NCBI GenBank assembly: GCA_020633825.1
Contig: JACKCV010000003.1
Location: forward strand, 1 to 64,000
DNA length: 64,000 bases
Source: Fibrobacteria bacterium
Lineage (GTDB): Bacteria; Fibrobacterota; Fibrobacteria; UBA5070
Direction: 5' to 3'
Part shown: in pieces, positions 8,079 through 21,818 of the stretch
How positions within the stretch are numbered: position 1 is the stretch's first letter
Layout of the letters: each line of letters begins with the position of its first letter
Notes under the pieces: generated by a model
Seen by the model: the letters and a program-made list of their open reading frames with translations, nothing else
What the model was told of the DNA's origin: nothing
Databases searched by the model: none
Program-made: the position numbers and the translations under genes

Positions 8079-9701
8079 ATGCGATCCTTTCGTTTCCTTC
8101 CCGTAGCATTGGCTCTCCTTCCCATCCAAGCCATCGGAGCTCCTCCTTCCCCGACGGCTTGGACCCCGACCCTCCAGTGCGATTTTTCGGGCTCGTCCCT
8201 GGACACGACCATTTGGTCACCGCACTATACCGGCACGGAAATCTGGAACGAGGAAGCTCAAGCCTATCAGCCGGGCCAAGTCTCGGTGCACGATGGAAGC
8301 CTGCATCTGCTCGCGGAGAAAAAGCCCACCACCGTCTTCGGGACCACCCAACCCTACACATCGGGGATGGCCACCACACGCGGAAAATGGTCGCAGCAGT
8401 ACGGCTACTTCGAAATTCGCGCGCGCGTCCCGTCCGGGCGGGGATTGTGGCCAGCCTTCTGGGGACTTCCCACCAACGGGGACTGGCCTCCGGAAATCGA
8501 TGTCCTCGAACTTCTTGGGGATGCCCCCGACCGGGCGTACATGACCAACCATTGGGGCGTGCTCCCTCTCCACGAGCAGAAGGGGGGCTCCTATCGAGGT
8601 CCGGATTATTCGCAGGACTTCCACCTGTTCGCCGTGGAATGGAATCCACGCCAGATACGTTGGTACATCGACGACACGCTGCGGGCCCAATCGACCTCGG
8701 GAGTCCCTCATGCCCCGTTTTATTGGCTCCTGAATCTCGCGGTGGGAGGCACATGGCCGGGCTACCCCGACAGCTCCACCCGGTTTCCCGCATCCTTCGA
8801 AATCGATTGGGCACGCGCCTGGCAGTACCCTACCGATTCCCTTGATCAATTCCCTCCTCCCCCCGTCCTGCGGTTTTCCCTGCCTTCGGAAGGTGAAATC
8901 GTGCCCCTGGGGGATTCCCTCCCCATGCAATTGGCTTTGGATTCCGGGTCGCCCCCGAGCCAGGTGAAGTGGTATGTGGATGGCAAACTCCTGGGCACCA
9001 CGACGGGCGGAATCCTTTCCCGATCTTGGGTTCCACGGACGCCGGGCTCCCACACATTGGCCGCCGTCGGCATCACCCAAACGGGGATCTGGTCCGAATT
9101 CCTTCGCCGCATCGTGGTGGTCGCAGACTCGGGCGGAAACGCCCTGAGCAACGGAAATTTCCATTCCAGCGGGTCCGGCTGGACCGTCTGGGGCTCCGAT
9201 GGAGGCGAGGCGACGCTCTCCACCGCACCCGAAAGCGACGATTCCTGCGGTCTGGTCCACATCTCGGCGCCAGGCCCCAATACCTGGAGCGTCCAGGTCT
9301 CCCAGCCGCTCCCTCTCCAGTCCGGCTGGACCTACCGCATTTCCCTCGAGGCGCGCTCCCCGACTCCCCGATCGGCCGTGATCTTGATCCAAGAGGGGAA
9401 GTCTCCCTGGAAGGAGCACTTCGCGCAGACCATCCAAACGGATTCCGTGTCCAGATCCTTCGGCCCCTGGGAGTACCACTCGCCCCTCAACGACCCCACG
9501 GCCTCGTTCAAGATCAACTTGGGAGCAGATTCCACGTCGATCCGCCTCTGGCGCGTGCGGGTGGAAGCCCGGCCAGGGACCGATGCCGTTCCACGGAGCC
9601 TCCCCGGCGAATCGAATCGGCCCTTCGGACGCTTCAACTTCCTGGGAAAGCGACTCGACCCGGAGGCGACCCACGCTTTCACACCCACCGTCGACCGATG
9701 A
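8079..9701 (+). CDS. Secreted glycoside hydrolase family 16 (beta-glucanase type) with C-terminal carbohydrate-binding-like module
   Basis: 540 aa. A signal peptide (MRSFRFLPVALALLPIQAIG) precedes a GH16 domain (about 25-260). The active-site motif EIDVLE gives nucleophile Glu139, Asp141 and acid/base Glu144; GKWSQQYGYFEIRARVPSG and LFAVEWNPRQIRWYIDD are typical of the fold. Next come an Ig-like segment (~275-350) and a jelly-roll module (~355-500) resembling CBM4/9 (NGNFHSSGSGWTVWG). The protein ends with a short FGRFNFLGKRLD segment like C-terminal ends of Fibrobacter-type secreted enzymes. Likely substrate is a beta-1,3 or mixed-linkage glucan; the exact specificity cannot be read. Tiny paralogous genes lie on both sides. 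Confidence 0.93.
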   Translation: MRSFRFLPVALALLPIQAIGAPPSPTAWTPTLQCDFSGSSLDTTIWSPHYTGTEIWNEEAQAYQPGQVSVHDGSLHLLAEKKPTTVFGTTQPYTSGMATTRGKWSQQYGYFEIRARVPSGRGLWPAFWGLPTNGDWPPEIDVLELLGDAPDRAYMTNHWGVLPLHEQKGGSYRGPDYSQDFHLFAVEWNPRQIRWYIDDTLRAQSTSGVPHAPFYWLLNLAVGGTWPGYPDSSTRFPASFEIDWARAWQYPTDSLDQFPPPPVLRFSLPSEGEIVPLGDSLPMQLALDSGSPPSQVKWYVDGKLLGTTTGGILSRSWVPRTPGSHTLAAVGITQTGIWSEFLRRIVVVADSGGNALSNGNFHSSGSGWTVWGSDGGEATLSTAPESDDSCGLVHISAPGPNTWSVQVSQPLPLQSGWTYRISLEARSPTPRSAVILIQEGKSPWKEHFAQTIQTDSVSRSFGPWEYHSPLNDPTASFKINLGADSTSIRLWRVRVEARPGTDAVPRSLPGESNRPFGRFNFLGKRLDPEATHAFTPTVDR

Positions 9702-10005
9702 TCCGATGGGGGGCCTCCCCCCCCGGCGTTGAGGAAAACCTCATCGGCACGGGATCCGGACCTCCCGTACCTGGTCGAATCCGGGTCGGGGGCAAAAACT
9801 GGACCCCCCGATCGACGCACCTCGAATACTTGGAATCAGGCCTGGGTTGGAAACCGTAGCCCCCCACTCCCCCTCCCAGGACCTACAGCTTCCTCCGGAG
9901 GGAACGCAGCCCCCATCGCAGCCCTCCTTGCGTGTTGACTATCCAGCCAACACTTCCCCTTTCCATCCCGATGCGGAATCAGGGGCGACGGTGGATTTTC
10001 CAGGA
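9702..10005 (+). other. Intergenic region after the GH16 gene
   Basis: 304 bp without a supported gene. It holds a G5/C5-rich inverted repeat just after the GH16 stop (around 9714-9731) and a TTGACT hexamer near 9935, about 70 bp before the third tiny gene, but no matching -10 could be identified. Nothing else stands out. Confidence 0.4.
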
Positions 10006-10179
10006 ATGGACGCCATCATCACCGTCGAAGGCACGATCTCGTTGTTCCGCTATGGAGGCTGGAGTTTCCGGGTTGTGCAGCACTCCGAGGAGCACTCCGC
10101 GACCCCCGAAAGGGGCTTCCGGGGCATGCCCCGTCGCTATCTCTCCATGCCCACCCAACGCGTGCTCGCCCAGGTCTGA
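10006..10179 (+). CDS. Tiny paralogous protein, copy 3 (unknown family)
   Basis: 57 aa, starting MDAIITVEGTISLFRYGG. It fits the pattern of copies 1 and 2 (MD-x5-[DE]G-T-I-S-L-x-R-x2-G-x-SFRV) but diverges after residue 24, and the YQ-x2-D motif is replaced by RRYLSMPTQR. It is the most diverged member and stands alone downstream of the GH16 gene. An in-frame extension upstream to 9847 is possible but would break the shared N-terminus. Confidence 0.5.
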   Translation: MDAIITVEGTISLFRYGGWSFRVVQHSEEHSATPERGFRGMPRRYLSMPTQRVLAQV

Positions 10180-10293
10180 TTCGAAATCCTCCCCGAGCGC
10201 GGTGGAACCGACCCACGTCCGCGGTCGACTCGATCCACCTTCGCGCCTTTTTTAAGCAGGTGCCCGGAGGGGGGATCCCACCCACCAGGGACG

Positions 10294-10325
10294 CCCCCCC
10301 GGTTTTCCGCACTTTTGCCGGGGGG
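10294..10325. terminator. Possible bidirectional terminator between convergent genes
   Basis: CCCCCCCGG (10294-10302) and CCGGGGGG (10318-10325) form an inverted repeat with a ~15-base T-containing loop, placed between the tiny gene at 10006 (plus) and the DUF4153 gene (minus). The T-run is weak. Confidence 0.35.
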
Positions 10326-10348
10326 CCTTTCCACCGGCTTCGGCCTTT

Positions 10349-12088
10349 CTACTCCGCCCAGGCTCGCCCGAAGAGAACCATTCCGGACAAGGACCGCAAC
10401 CTCTTGCGGTGGGCGTCGACCAGCAGGCCCGCCGACTGGACCACGATCGCGAACTCTCCCGAAGTGTCCTGCAGCACCGGGGAGCTGGGCAACTCGACCC
10501 AAGTTTCCGAGGGTTTGAACAATACCCCCAGCGTGTCGCAGCGGAAGGTCCGGATTTGGCCTTCCATCAGCAGACCCACCGGGCGCTCGAGATCGAGGGC
10601 CTCGGAGTCGGATAATGTGGTGTCGAAGAAGACCAGATGAGTGCGAAGCGGAATCTCCGCGCGAAGGTTCCGTGCATTCAAATTGACCATCCATTCCCCG
10701 GCGGGAGAAGAACGATCCCCGGGTCGAACGCGCGGAACTCCCAGGGCCGCCAGGATCGAATCCATCAACGGATGATCGCCGTACCTCGCACTGCGCACCG
10801 CCCCCAACAGGGAATCCTCACGCCAAGTCTCCAAAGCGGGCACGCGAGCCTCCAGCCCCCGGCCATCGTGCTGATCGAGCAGATACTCCACGAGCCCGTT
10901 GATCCTCGTGGCCGACTCCCAGGAGAGTTGTTTGGACGCCTCCGAACCGGTTCCCGCCCCCGTCGTCGAATCCAGGAGGGCATCCAGCCGGGACAATTGG
11001 GAGCGACGCGAGACTTCGAAGGCCCCCCAGGGTCCCCACCCAACGACCAGGGCCAGGACGAGCAGGCTGGCCGGAACGAACCGCAAGGAACGTTTCCCCG
11101 AAAGGAACCAGATGGATTGCAGCGGAAGCCAGAGGGCCAGCACCACGCCGAAATACCTCTCCTCGGTGACCCCGTAGTCGTGGATCCGCTTGCCCACAGA
11201 AACCCAGAGGAGCGTGCACAGGGGAAGCAGGAGCGTGTGGAACCACCGAGTCCACATTCCCACCCATCGAGGTCCATCGGCGGCACCCAGCGGCGTCAGG
11301 AGAAGGTGGGCGAGGATGCCGAAACCTGCGAAGGCCGCGATGGGGATGGCGACCTTGCCCTCGGGGAGGGTCCAGGAAAGCAGGATCTTAGCTCCGTACG
11401 CGTAGAGCAGGGCCAGGTACACGACGGCCAGGGGGAGCAGCACGCGGGTGGAGAACACCCGCATCGCCGTGGGATAGGCCGGTTCCACTTCCTCGCCGTG
11501 ATCGGGCACCCCCGACAGAAATTGAAACGTGAGGAAGACGGAACTCACCACCAACCACAAGTCGCCCCAGATCCGGTGCGGGAGGGGGACCTGCAGAAGG
11601 TACTGCAGGATCCAGAGGGCGCCCGCGCCCCCCGCGGCCAGGAAGAGCGCGAACAGCCAAGCCTGGATCGCCCGCTCCAGCAGCAGCCGATTCCACTGCC
11701 AGAATTGGCTTTCCTGGCGGGATCGAACCAAGGCGATCGCCAGATGGGTGGCCGACACCCACAAACCGTACCGCCAGAGGTGGGTGGGCGAATCCACACG
11801 GTCCGAAAGCAGGAACCACAGGCCGATCACCGGTATGGGTGTCAGCCGCAGCAGGACCCATTCCAGGGCCCACCTCCCTCCCGAGGCGATCTCCACGAGG
11901 AAGAACGCGGAGATCGCCCACGCCGCGGCAAGCACCCATCGGGGCAAGTCCGATTCGTCCCCTCCACGGAGGTGGTTCTGGAGCAGCAGCAACCCCATGA
12001 ACACCACACTGGCCAGCGCGGTGGCGGGAAACCGCGACAGGGCTTTGCGGGGGGCTTCGACCAGGGTTCGAGGATCGGGCAATTTCAT
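10349..12088 (-). CDS. DUF4153 family integral membrane protein
   Basis: 579 aa. The first ~370 residues hold about ten hydrophobic segments (for example ATALASVVFMGLLLLQ and VVYLALLYAYGAKILLSW). The segment YAYGAKILLSWTLPEGKVA and the later GVTEERYFGVVLALW are hallmarks of DUF4153. The C-terminal ~200 residues are soluble. The family is often annotated near envelope or sensor genes, but its function is not known. It lies 165 bp after the large secreted protein on the same strand. Confidence 0.85.
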   Translation of the reverse strand: MKLPDPRTLVEAPRKALSRFPATALASVVFMGLLLLQNHLRGGDESDLPRWVLAAAWAISAFFLVEIASGGRWALEWVLLRLTPIPVIGLWFLLSDRVDSPTHLWRYGLWVSATHLAIALVRSRQESQFWQWNRLLLERAIQAWLFALFLAAGGAGALWILQYLLQVPLPHRIWGDLWLVVSSVFLTFQFLSGVPDHGEEVEPAYPTAMRVFSTRVLLPLAVVYLALLYAYGAKILLSWTLPEGKVAIPIAAFAGFGILAHLLLTPLGAADGPRWVGMWTRWFHTLLLPLCTLLWVSVGKRIHDYGVTEERYFGVVLALWLPLQSIWFLSGKRSLRFVPASLLVLALVVGWGPWGAFEVSRRSQLSRLDALLDSTTGAGTGSEASKQLSWESATRINGLVEYLLDQHDGRGLEARVPALETWREDSLLGAVRSARYGDHPLMDSILAALGVPRVRPGDRSSPAGEWMVNLNARNLRAEIPLRTHLVFFDTTLSDSEALDLERPVGLLMEGQIRTFRCDTLGVLFKPSETWVELPSSPVLQDTSGEFAIVVQSAGLLVDAHRKRLRSLSGMVLFGRAWAE

Positions 12089-12171
12089 GCGTCTCTCCGG
12101 CAGCGAGGGATTGGAACCGCAAGGATACTCTCCAAGGGCCCGCCTGGTCTCGTGTCCCTGCGGGGGGGAAG

Positions 12172-12193
12172 CGACTCCGGAAACTGCCGGAGT
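12172..12193 (-). terminator. Perfect 8-bp hairpin after the BNR-repeat gene
   Basis: GACTCCGG (12172-12179) and CCGGAGTC (12186-12193) flank a 6-base loop, 60 bp beyond the stop of the minus-strand gene at 12254. No U-run follows, so the terminator role is tentative. Confidence 0.4.
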
Positions 12194-12253
12194 CTCGACG
12201 ACCCCTGCTCGGGCCCGGAGGAGAACCGACGCTCGGGATTCCGGGCGGGAGCC

Positions 12254-15208
12254 TCAAGGCAGGATCAGGACCTCCCGCATCGCGTCGACATGGCCCGACC
12301 AAAGGCGCACGTGGTACAAACCACGCGGCAGATGGGAGAGATCCATCGTGCCTTGGAACTCACCATGGACCAGAACCCTCCCCGCGTGGTCCCAAACCAA
12401 CGCGTGGACCGAATGCCCCTCGACCCCTTCGATCCGGAAGCGTCCCTGTCCAGCGGCTTGCAATCTCACGAGATCGGAGGTCTTGACGTGGCGAACAGGT
12501 GTGGCGGCACAGGCATCGGTTTCCAGGATGTCCCAGATTTGTCCCGGTGCCACGCGAAACACCGCCTGGGTCAGCGGAAGACTGTCGGAGGAGGATGCCC
12601 CCGGGACCACCAGGGCTTTCACGCTGTGTCGAGCCACGATGGCCCAATGGTCGCCGGTGGGGACCAGGTTCCACTCCTGGTGATCTCCTCCACTTTCCTC
12701 CGACACTCCCACGGACGCCCCATCCCGGAAGGAGGAGGAATCCACTTGGAGCCATTTCCCCGAGGCGGAGTTCGAGATTCGATGGAACGCCCCATCGGCA
12801 ACGATCTTCCACCTCTGGGCCTGGGCGGTGGACGACCCGGTCTGGATCGCGGCCCCACGGCTGGTCGCGGTGAGGAATTTCCCGCTCGACACGGATTGGA
12901 TCTTGAAGCAGGAGGTCGGATCGAATTCCCGGGAAGGATGATCCGCGGTGTTCAGGAAGGTGATGTCGAGGTCCACGACCCCGGCTCCCCAGGTGAAGTA
13001 GCGGACCTTGTTCTGCAAGGGAAGATATTGGACCGAGTTCGCGGCGGGAAGGGCCGCGGACGGCATGCTGGGAGAACGAAGGTCGTACCATTTGTTGTCG
13101 GAGGCGATCCAGACGAAGAAATTGGAGCTGAACGCCAATTTGCCATCGGGGGACAAGCTCACGTTGCGCACTTCGGCGCCCGAGGGCAATCCGCCCACGG
13201 TGGATTGGAAGGTCTTGCCGCCATCCCGACTGACGAGGCAGGCGGCGCTCCCCGTGCCTCCTCCCCAGAAGACCAAGTCGGGGTCGCTCTCGGAGACCTC
13301 GATGTAGAACCCGGAGGCGCCCCCCCAATCCGCCCAGGCCTTGGCGGGCTTGGTTCCCGAATAGGTGGTTTCCGTCCAGGACTTCCCGGTATCCCTGGAC
13401 CAGAAGAACTTCCCGTTGCGCGTGGCCGCGTACATGCGACTCGGATCGGATTTCGAAACCCCGACGCCCATGGTCACGGCACCGGCATCGCCCCGGAAAT
13501 CCTTCGGAAGATCCCTGCGGGTGATGGTGTTGGAACTGGCCGAATAGACCAGCTTGAACAATTTGTCCCACCCGGACACCCAGATGGCGTCTTCCCCCGG
13601 AATCGTGGATCCTTTGAAGGGAGGCGAGTACCAGTCCCCGTCGACATTGAAACTCGCGGTCTTGGTGTTGCCGGTGAAGGATGCGTGGGCATGGTAGAAG
13701 GCCGCCCAGTAGTGGCGGTACCAATAGGCCGTTCCGTTGTTCGACGCGGCCGAGCGAAGGCCGTCGGCGGCGTAGCGGTTGGTCGCCAGGAAGGTGTCGC
13801 GTGCTGTGCGCGTCAACTCGAAGGTGCCGGGATCCTGGTTCGCCGTCAGCGTCAGGGCGGTGTTGTCCACGGATGTCCCTCCGTGCAGGATCCCGAAGGT
13901 GTGGTTGCGATTCACGTAGCGCCACGTCTTGGAATTGAGGGGCTCGGGATTGAAGCACAGACCCATGTCGTTGGCGGCCAGAAGTGTCCAGACTCCGTTC
14001 ACACGGTAGAAGGCGAGGTGTTTGGGGTCCCATCCGATGGTCTTGTTGTTTTCCTGGTACACAGCCCAGGTGACTCCACCGTCCTTGGAGAGGTCGTGCT
14101 GGGGAGAATTGGAGAACAGCACATCCGGCTGGTCGGGAACGACGACCTGGAGCGCATCGGCGCGCTTGGATTTCTGGCTCCAGACGGAGCCGTCGGTGCT
14201 CGACCAGATGGTGCTGTCGGCGAGGTGGACATACACGCGAAGTTTTCCCTCGAACTCGGTTCCCGTGACCGAGGTCGGTTTGGCTCCGGACCCGATGCTC
14301 CCCGCCAGGGAGAGGCTCCCCGAAGCGTACTTGTAGACATCGAGGGCGGAGCCCGTCTCACGCTTGCGCACGATGAAGCATTGATCGGCGGTATTGTACA
14401 GCCAGGCTCCTCGGACCGTCGTGTTGGGCCAACTTTTCAGTTCCTGGAAAGAGGCCCCGTCATCTCGGGAACGGATCAGGACATCGTAGGTTCCTCGTCG
14501 AACGACGGCCAACACCTCTCCGGAAGGAAGCGATGCGGCCCAGGAGGCGGCTCCATTGGAACTCGTCCCTCCCTCGGAGATCGTCCAGGTCAGACCGTCG
14601 TCGTCGGAGAACCGATATCCACCGTCCACGATTCCCAGCAAGCGGAAATCACCCGTCGACAATTGGATTCCGACGAAGGAGGGAGGATCGATCTGGACCA
14701 CCTGGTTGCGAACCACCCAGGAACCCATCTGCACCAACGGTGCGGACACCAGATTGCCTTCCGTGGACAGCGCATGGATGGTGTTGGAGAGGGAGTCGTA
14801 GGCCGTCCGATCCAATCGGACCCCCGAGCCGTACCCACCTGCGGCGGTGGTATTGGAGATGCGCACCATCTGCCACTGCCCCTTGATGCGCCCCTCCGCG
14901 AAGGAATGTTCGGTCCCCAAGGGCGGAGGGGGTGCCGAGGCCGTTCCGGCCAGGGATCGACCCGCAATCTTCCCCGTCGGTTCGGCAACGGAACTCGTCC
15001 CGTAGATCTCGGACTTCGCCTGCCTTCGGAGGGAATCGTTCCTGGCCCTCCACTCCCGGACCTGTCGGTGCCCCTTCTTCATGGAGCTGTTGGCTCCATC
15101 GAAATGCCATTGCATCGCCAGGGAATCGTCGAGGGTTCCCAAGTCGGCACCGTTTGCGATCGAACCCGAGGCGGCCAGGAGCACAGCGAGGAAGGAAGGT
15201 TTGGTCAT
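12254..15208 (-). CDS. Large secreted BNR/sialidase-like beta-propeller protein with ricin-like lectin module and sorting-domain-like C-terminus
   Basis: 984 aa from ATG 15208 (signal peptide MTKPSFLAVLLAASGSIANG). Residues ~100-750 contain repeated S-x-D-x-G-x-[TS]-W Asp-box motifs (SDDDGLTWT, SRDDGASFQ, SKDGGVTW, SRDTGKSW, SRDGGKTF), typical of six- or seven-bladed propellers such as GH74 or sialidase-like proteins. Residues ~760-890 look like a ricin-type beta-trefoil (FKIQSVSSGKFLTA, QRWKIVADG, HQEWNLVPTG). The last ~70 residues (RFRIEGVEGHSV, LPRGLYHVRLWSG) resemble type IX secretion C-terminal domains. Probable polysaccharide-acting or binding surface protein; the catalytic class cannot be fixed by eye. 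Confidence 0.85.
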   Translation of the reverse strand: MTKPSFLAVLLAASGSIANGADLGTLDDSLAMQWHFDGANSSMKKGHRQVREWRARNDSLRRQAKSEIYGTSSVAEPTGKIAGRSLAGTASAPPPPLGTEHSFAEGRIKGQWQMVRISNTTAAGGYGSGVRLDRTAYDSLSNTIHALSTEGNLVSAPLVQMGSWVVRNQVVQIDPPSFVGIQLSTGDFRLLGIVDGGYRFSDDDGLTWTISEGGTSSNGAASWAASLPSGEVLAVVRRGTYDVLIRSRDDGASFQELKSWPNTTVRGAWLYNTADQCFIVRKRETGSALDVYKYASGSLSLAGSIGSGAKPTSVTGTEFEGKLRVYVHLADSTIWSSTDGSVWSQKSKRADALQVVVPDQPDVLFSNSPQHDLSKDGGVTWAVYQENNKTIGWDPKHLAFYRVNGVWTLLAANDMGLCFNPEPLNSKTWRYVNRNHTFGILHGGTSVDNTALTLTANQDPGTFELTRTARDTFLATNRYAADGLRSAASNNGTAYWYRHYWAAFYHAHASFTGNTKTASFNVDGDWYSPPFKGSTIPGEDAIWVSGWDKLFKLVYSASSNTITRRDLPKDFRGDAGAVTMGVGVSKSDPSRMYAATRNGKFFWSRDTGKSWTETTYSGTKPAKAWADWGGASGFYIEVSESDPDLVFWGGGTGSAACLVSRDGGKTFQSTVGGLPSGAEVRNVSLSPDGKLAFSSNFFVWIASDNKWYDLRSPSMPSAALPAANSVQYLPLQNKVRYFTWGAGVVDLDITFLNTADHPSREFDPTSCFKIQSVSSGKFLTATSRGAAIQTGSSTAQAQRWKIVADGAFHRISNSASGKWLQVDSSSFRDGASVGVSEESGGDHQEWNLVPTGDHWAIVARHSVKALVVPGASSSDSLPLTQAVFRVAPGQIWDILETDACAATPVRHVKTSDLVRLQAAGQGRFRIEGVEGHSVHALVWDHAGRVLVHGEFQGTMDLSHLPRGLYHVRLWSGHVDAMREVLILP

Positions 15209-15830
15209 GGAACGCCCCGGTGCGATGGGTGAAGGCCGAGGCACAAGATCGAGAACCGAACGTCCCCTGGCCGGGAGGTTTCGCCGGGCCTTTCGAGCCC
15301 GCCTCCACTGGTAGGAATATGAGTTGATTCTACCCTTCACGGACCGTCTTTTCGCACCCGTTCCAGACCGCGGAGTTCCTTCCGCCACGCGGTTGTCCCC
15401 CGAACCACCTCCGAGAGCGACAGGACGGATCGAAGAGCCAGCCACCGTCCCAGGCTTCTCCACCGTCGATGGCCTTCTGGGAAGAGATGGCCTCGCACCA
15501 CCTCCGGACTCCTCGCCCCCGATTCGTGGACCCGGTTCCGGGTTTCCGAGTTCCAGCAAAATCCAGTCGTCCACCCCCGGTCCCGGCAAGGCGCCGCCAG
15601 GCCCGAGCGGCACGCGAAGGCCATGGCGGGATGACAGCCATCGACAAGCCCCCGATGTCGTCCCCAAAGGGACGGCAAGGGAGGGCGGAACGAGAATGGG
15701 GCCCCAGGCCCGAGCGGCACGCGAAGGGAATGGAGGATGCAGACGACTCGACAGCATCCCCGACGGCGTCCGCGTCGGGACGCCGAGGGGTGCGGGAGGG
15801 GAGACTGCGCCTCCAGGCCCGAGCGGAGGG
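15209..15830. repeat. Intergenic region with dispersed GC-rich repeats
   Basis: 620 bp between ahcY and the BNR gene without a supported gene. CAGGCCCGAGCGGCACGCG occurs at 15598 and 15705, with a partial copy (CCAGGCCCGAGCGG) near 15813. A hairpin CGGCGTCC/GGACGCCG lies at 15764-15785, 45 bp after the ahcY stop; it and about 35 bp on each side match the region after pnp (about 3900-3980). The elements look related to the 162-bp array units at 3107-3910, so they are members of one intergenic repeat family. Confidence 0.7.
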
Positions 15831-17303
<1,473 letters not shown>

Positions 17304-17348
17304 GGAAGGATCTCCTTTGCCGGTACACGGCTTTGGGTGGACCCTTTT

Positions 17349-17377
17349 AATATATCAAAAAATCGTGATATGTTGAT
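17349..17377 (-). promoter_or_regulatory. ahcY promoter with inverted repeat shared with metK
   Basis: On the minus strand ATCAAC (17372-17377) and TATATT (17349-17354) are 17 bases apart, the spacing of -35 and -10 elements, in a locally AT-rich island about 45 bp before ahcY. The inverted repeat ATCAA-N14-TTGAT (17354-17377) spans the spacer. The metK upstream region has the same layout, with 21 of 29 positions identical, so both are probably bound by one regulator. Confidence 0.6.
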
Positions 17378-17380
17378 TCA

Positions 17381-20269
<2,889 letters not shown>

Positions 20270-20427
20270 CTCGGAAGGGCAACCTCCTGTCTGCAGACGA
20301 TACCCTGTTTGCGATGAACCGGCAAGGGATTACAGCATCCACCGCTCGCCGGGAGAACAATTTCCGGTGAATCCAACTCGGCGACAGATTCTGGATCGAT
20401 TCTCCGTCTCGTTCTCGCGGCACGCAT
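20270..20427. other. Leader region of the hybrid kinase gene
   Basis: 158 bp between the metK terminator and the kinase start. Only the AGGAGG ribosome site near 20288 stands out; no clear promoter hexamers were found. Confidence 0.4.
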
Positions 20428-20428
20428 G

Positions 20429-20458
20429 AAAAAAGGGGCGATCCACCGGATCGCCCCT
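20429..20458 (-). terminator. Rho-independent terminator of metK
   Basis: Minus strand: GGGGCGATCC, loop, GGATCGCCCC, then TTTTTT. It lies 25 bp after the metK stop. Perfect 10-bp stem with U-tract, the clearest intrinsic terminator in the window. Confidence 0.93.
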
Positions 20459-20483
20459 CCACAAGACCGGATGGGATGGATGC

Positions 20484-21662
20484 TCAGGCCACAGCGGCCT
20501 TCAGCGCCTTCACCTTGTCGGTCTTCTCCCAGGTGAACTCCTTGCCGGTGCGCCCGAAATGGCCTCCGGCGGCGGTGGCGCGGTAGCGAGCCTTCTTGAG
20601 GTCGAGCATCTTGACGATTCCGGCCGGCTTCAGATTGAAGACCTTGCGCACGGCCTTTTCGAGTTTCTCGGCGGAAACGGTCCCGGTCCCGAAGGTGTCG
20701 ACGAGGACGGAGACCGGCTCGGGGAATCCGATGGCATAGGCCAGCTGCACTTCGCAGCGGGTCGCGAGCTTCGCGGCCACGATGTTCTTGGCCACGTACC
20801 GGGCCGCGTAGGCCGCGGAGCGATCGACCTTCGACGGATCCTTGCCGGAGAAGGCGCCGCCCCCGTGCCGGCCCATGCCGCCGTAGGTGTCGACGATGAT
20901 CTTCCGACCGGTCAACCCGCAGTCGCCGTGAGGTCCGCCGACGACGAACTTCCCGGTGGGATTGATGTGGTACTTGGTGTCCTTGTCGAGCAGGGCGGAG
21001 GGAATCACCTGCTTGACGACCTTCTCGATCATGTCCTTGCGGATGGTGGCGTGGGTGACCTTCTCGTCGTGCTGGGTGCTGATCACGACGGCTTCGACGC
21101 GGGCGACCTGGCCATCGACGTATTCCACGGTGACCTGGCTCTTGGCATCGGGGCGCAGATACTTCAGCTGTCCCTTCTGGCGGACCTCGGTGATCCGATT
21201 GATCAAACCGTGGGCGTAGTGGACGGGAGCCGGCATGAGCTCCGGAGTCTCGTCGCAGGCGAACCCGAACATCATGCCCTGGTCGCCGGCCCCCTGCTCG
21301 GAGGTGTCCTTGCCCTCGGCGGCCTTGGCGTCGACGCCCTGGGCGATGTCGGGGGACTGGGAATGCAGGCGCACGTCGACCTGGCAGGTGTCGGCCGCGA
21401 ACCCGATGGCGGGATCGACGTAGCCGATGTCGCGGACCACCCCGCGGACGATCTCGTCCACCTTCGCCCGTGTCAGCGGAGCCTTGGTGGTGATTTCGCC
21501 TGCCACGACCACGAGGTCGGTGGTGCAGAGGGTTTCGCAGGCGACGCGGCTGGATGGATCGTGGGACAGACAGAAATCCAGGATCGCATCGGAAACCTGG
21601 TCGGAGACCTTGTCGGGATGCCCCATCGAGACGGATTCCGACGTGAACAGATGACGCGCCAT
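20484..21662 (-). CDS. metK: Methionine adenosyltransferase (S-adenosylmethionine synthetase)
   Basis: 392 aa from ATG 21662, with GGAG nine bases upstream. It makes S-adenosylmethionine from methionine and ATP. The family signatures [15 protein letters not shown] (ATP-binding) and [19 protein letters not shown] (P-loop-like) are intact, and the N-terminus has the [20 protein letters not shown] motif. Together with ahcY it covers the supply and clearing ends of the methylation cycle. A strong terminator follows. Confidence 0.98.
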   Translation of the reverse strand: MARHLFTSESVSMGHPDKVSDQVSDAILDFCLSHDPSSRVACETLCTTDLVVVAGEITTKAPLTRAKVDEIVRGVVRDIGYVDPAIGFAADTCQVDVRLHSQSPDIAQGVDAKAAEGKDTSEQGAGDQGMMFGFACDETPELMPAPVHYAHGLINRITEVRQKGQLKYLRPDAKSQVTVEYVDGQVARVEAVVISTQHDEKVTHATIRKDMIEKVVKQVIPSALLDKDTKYHINPTGKFVVGGPHGDCGLTGRKIIVDTYGGMGRHGGGAFSGKDPSKVDRSAAYAARYVAKNIVAAKLATRCEVQLAYAIGFPEPVSVLVDTFGTGTVSAEKLEKAVRKVFNLKPAGIVKMLDLKKARYRATAAGGHFGRTGKEFTWEKTDKVKALKAAVA

Positions 21663-21732
21663 GAGTGAACTCCAGGTAAGGGATCGGTTGTCGAAATGGC
21701 TGGACCGCCGCATTCGACGGGAAGGAGGTCTA

Positions 21733-21761
21733 AACATATCAAAATATTCAGAAGCGTTGAT
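21733..21761 (-). promoter_or_regulatory. metK promoter with inverted repeat shared with ahcY
   Basis: Minus strand: ATCAAC (21756-21761), 17-base spacer, TATGTT (21733-21738), about 70 bp before metK. The inverted repeat ATCAA-N14-TTGAT (21738-21761) has the same arms and exactly the same spacing as at ahcY. The preceding ATG[A/C] is also shared. Candidate operator overlapping the core promoter. Confidence 0.6.
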
Positions 21762-21818
21762 GCATGAGGAAAATCCCCGTCCGTCCGGCTCCACGGCAGG
21801 GTCCTATCTTAGCGGGTT

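Noticed and set aside
10637..15232. Very long open frame on the plus strand opposite the BNR gene
   Set aside because: The minus strand encodes clear domains; GC-rich codon bias leaves the opposite strand open.
21663..21818. SAM or fluoride riboswitch between metK and the CLC gene
   Set aside because: The leaders are short and show no recognisable riboswitch fold; only the inverted repeat stands out.
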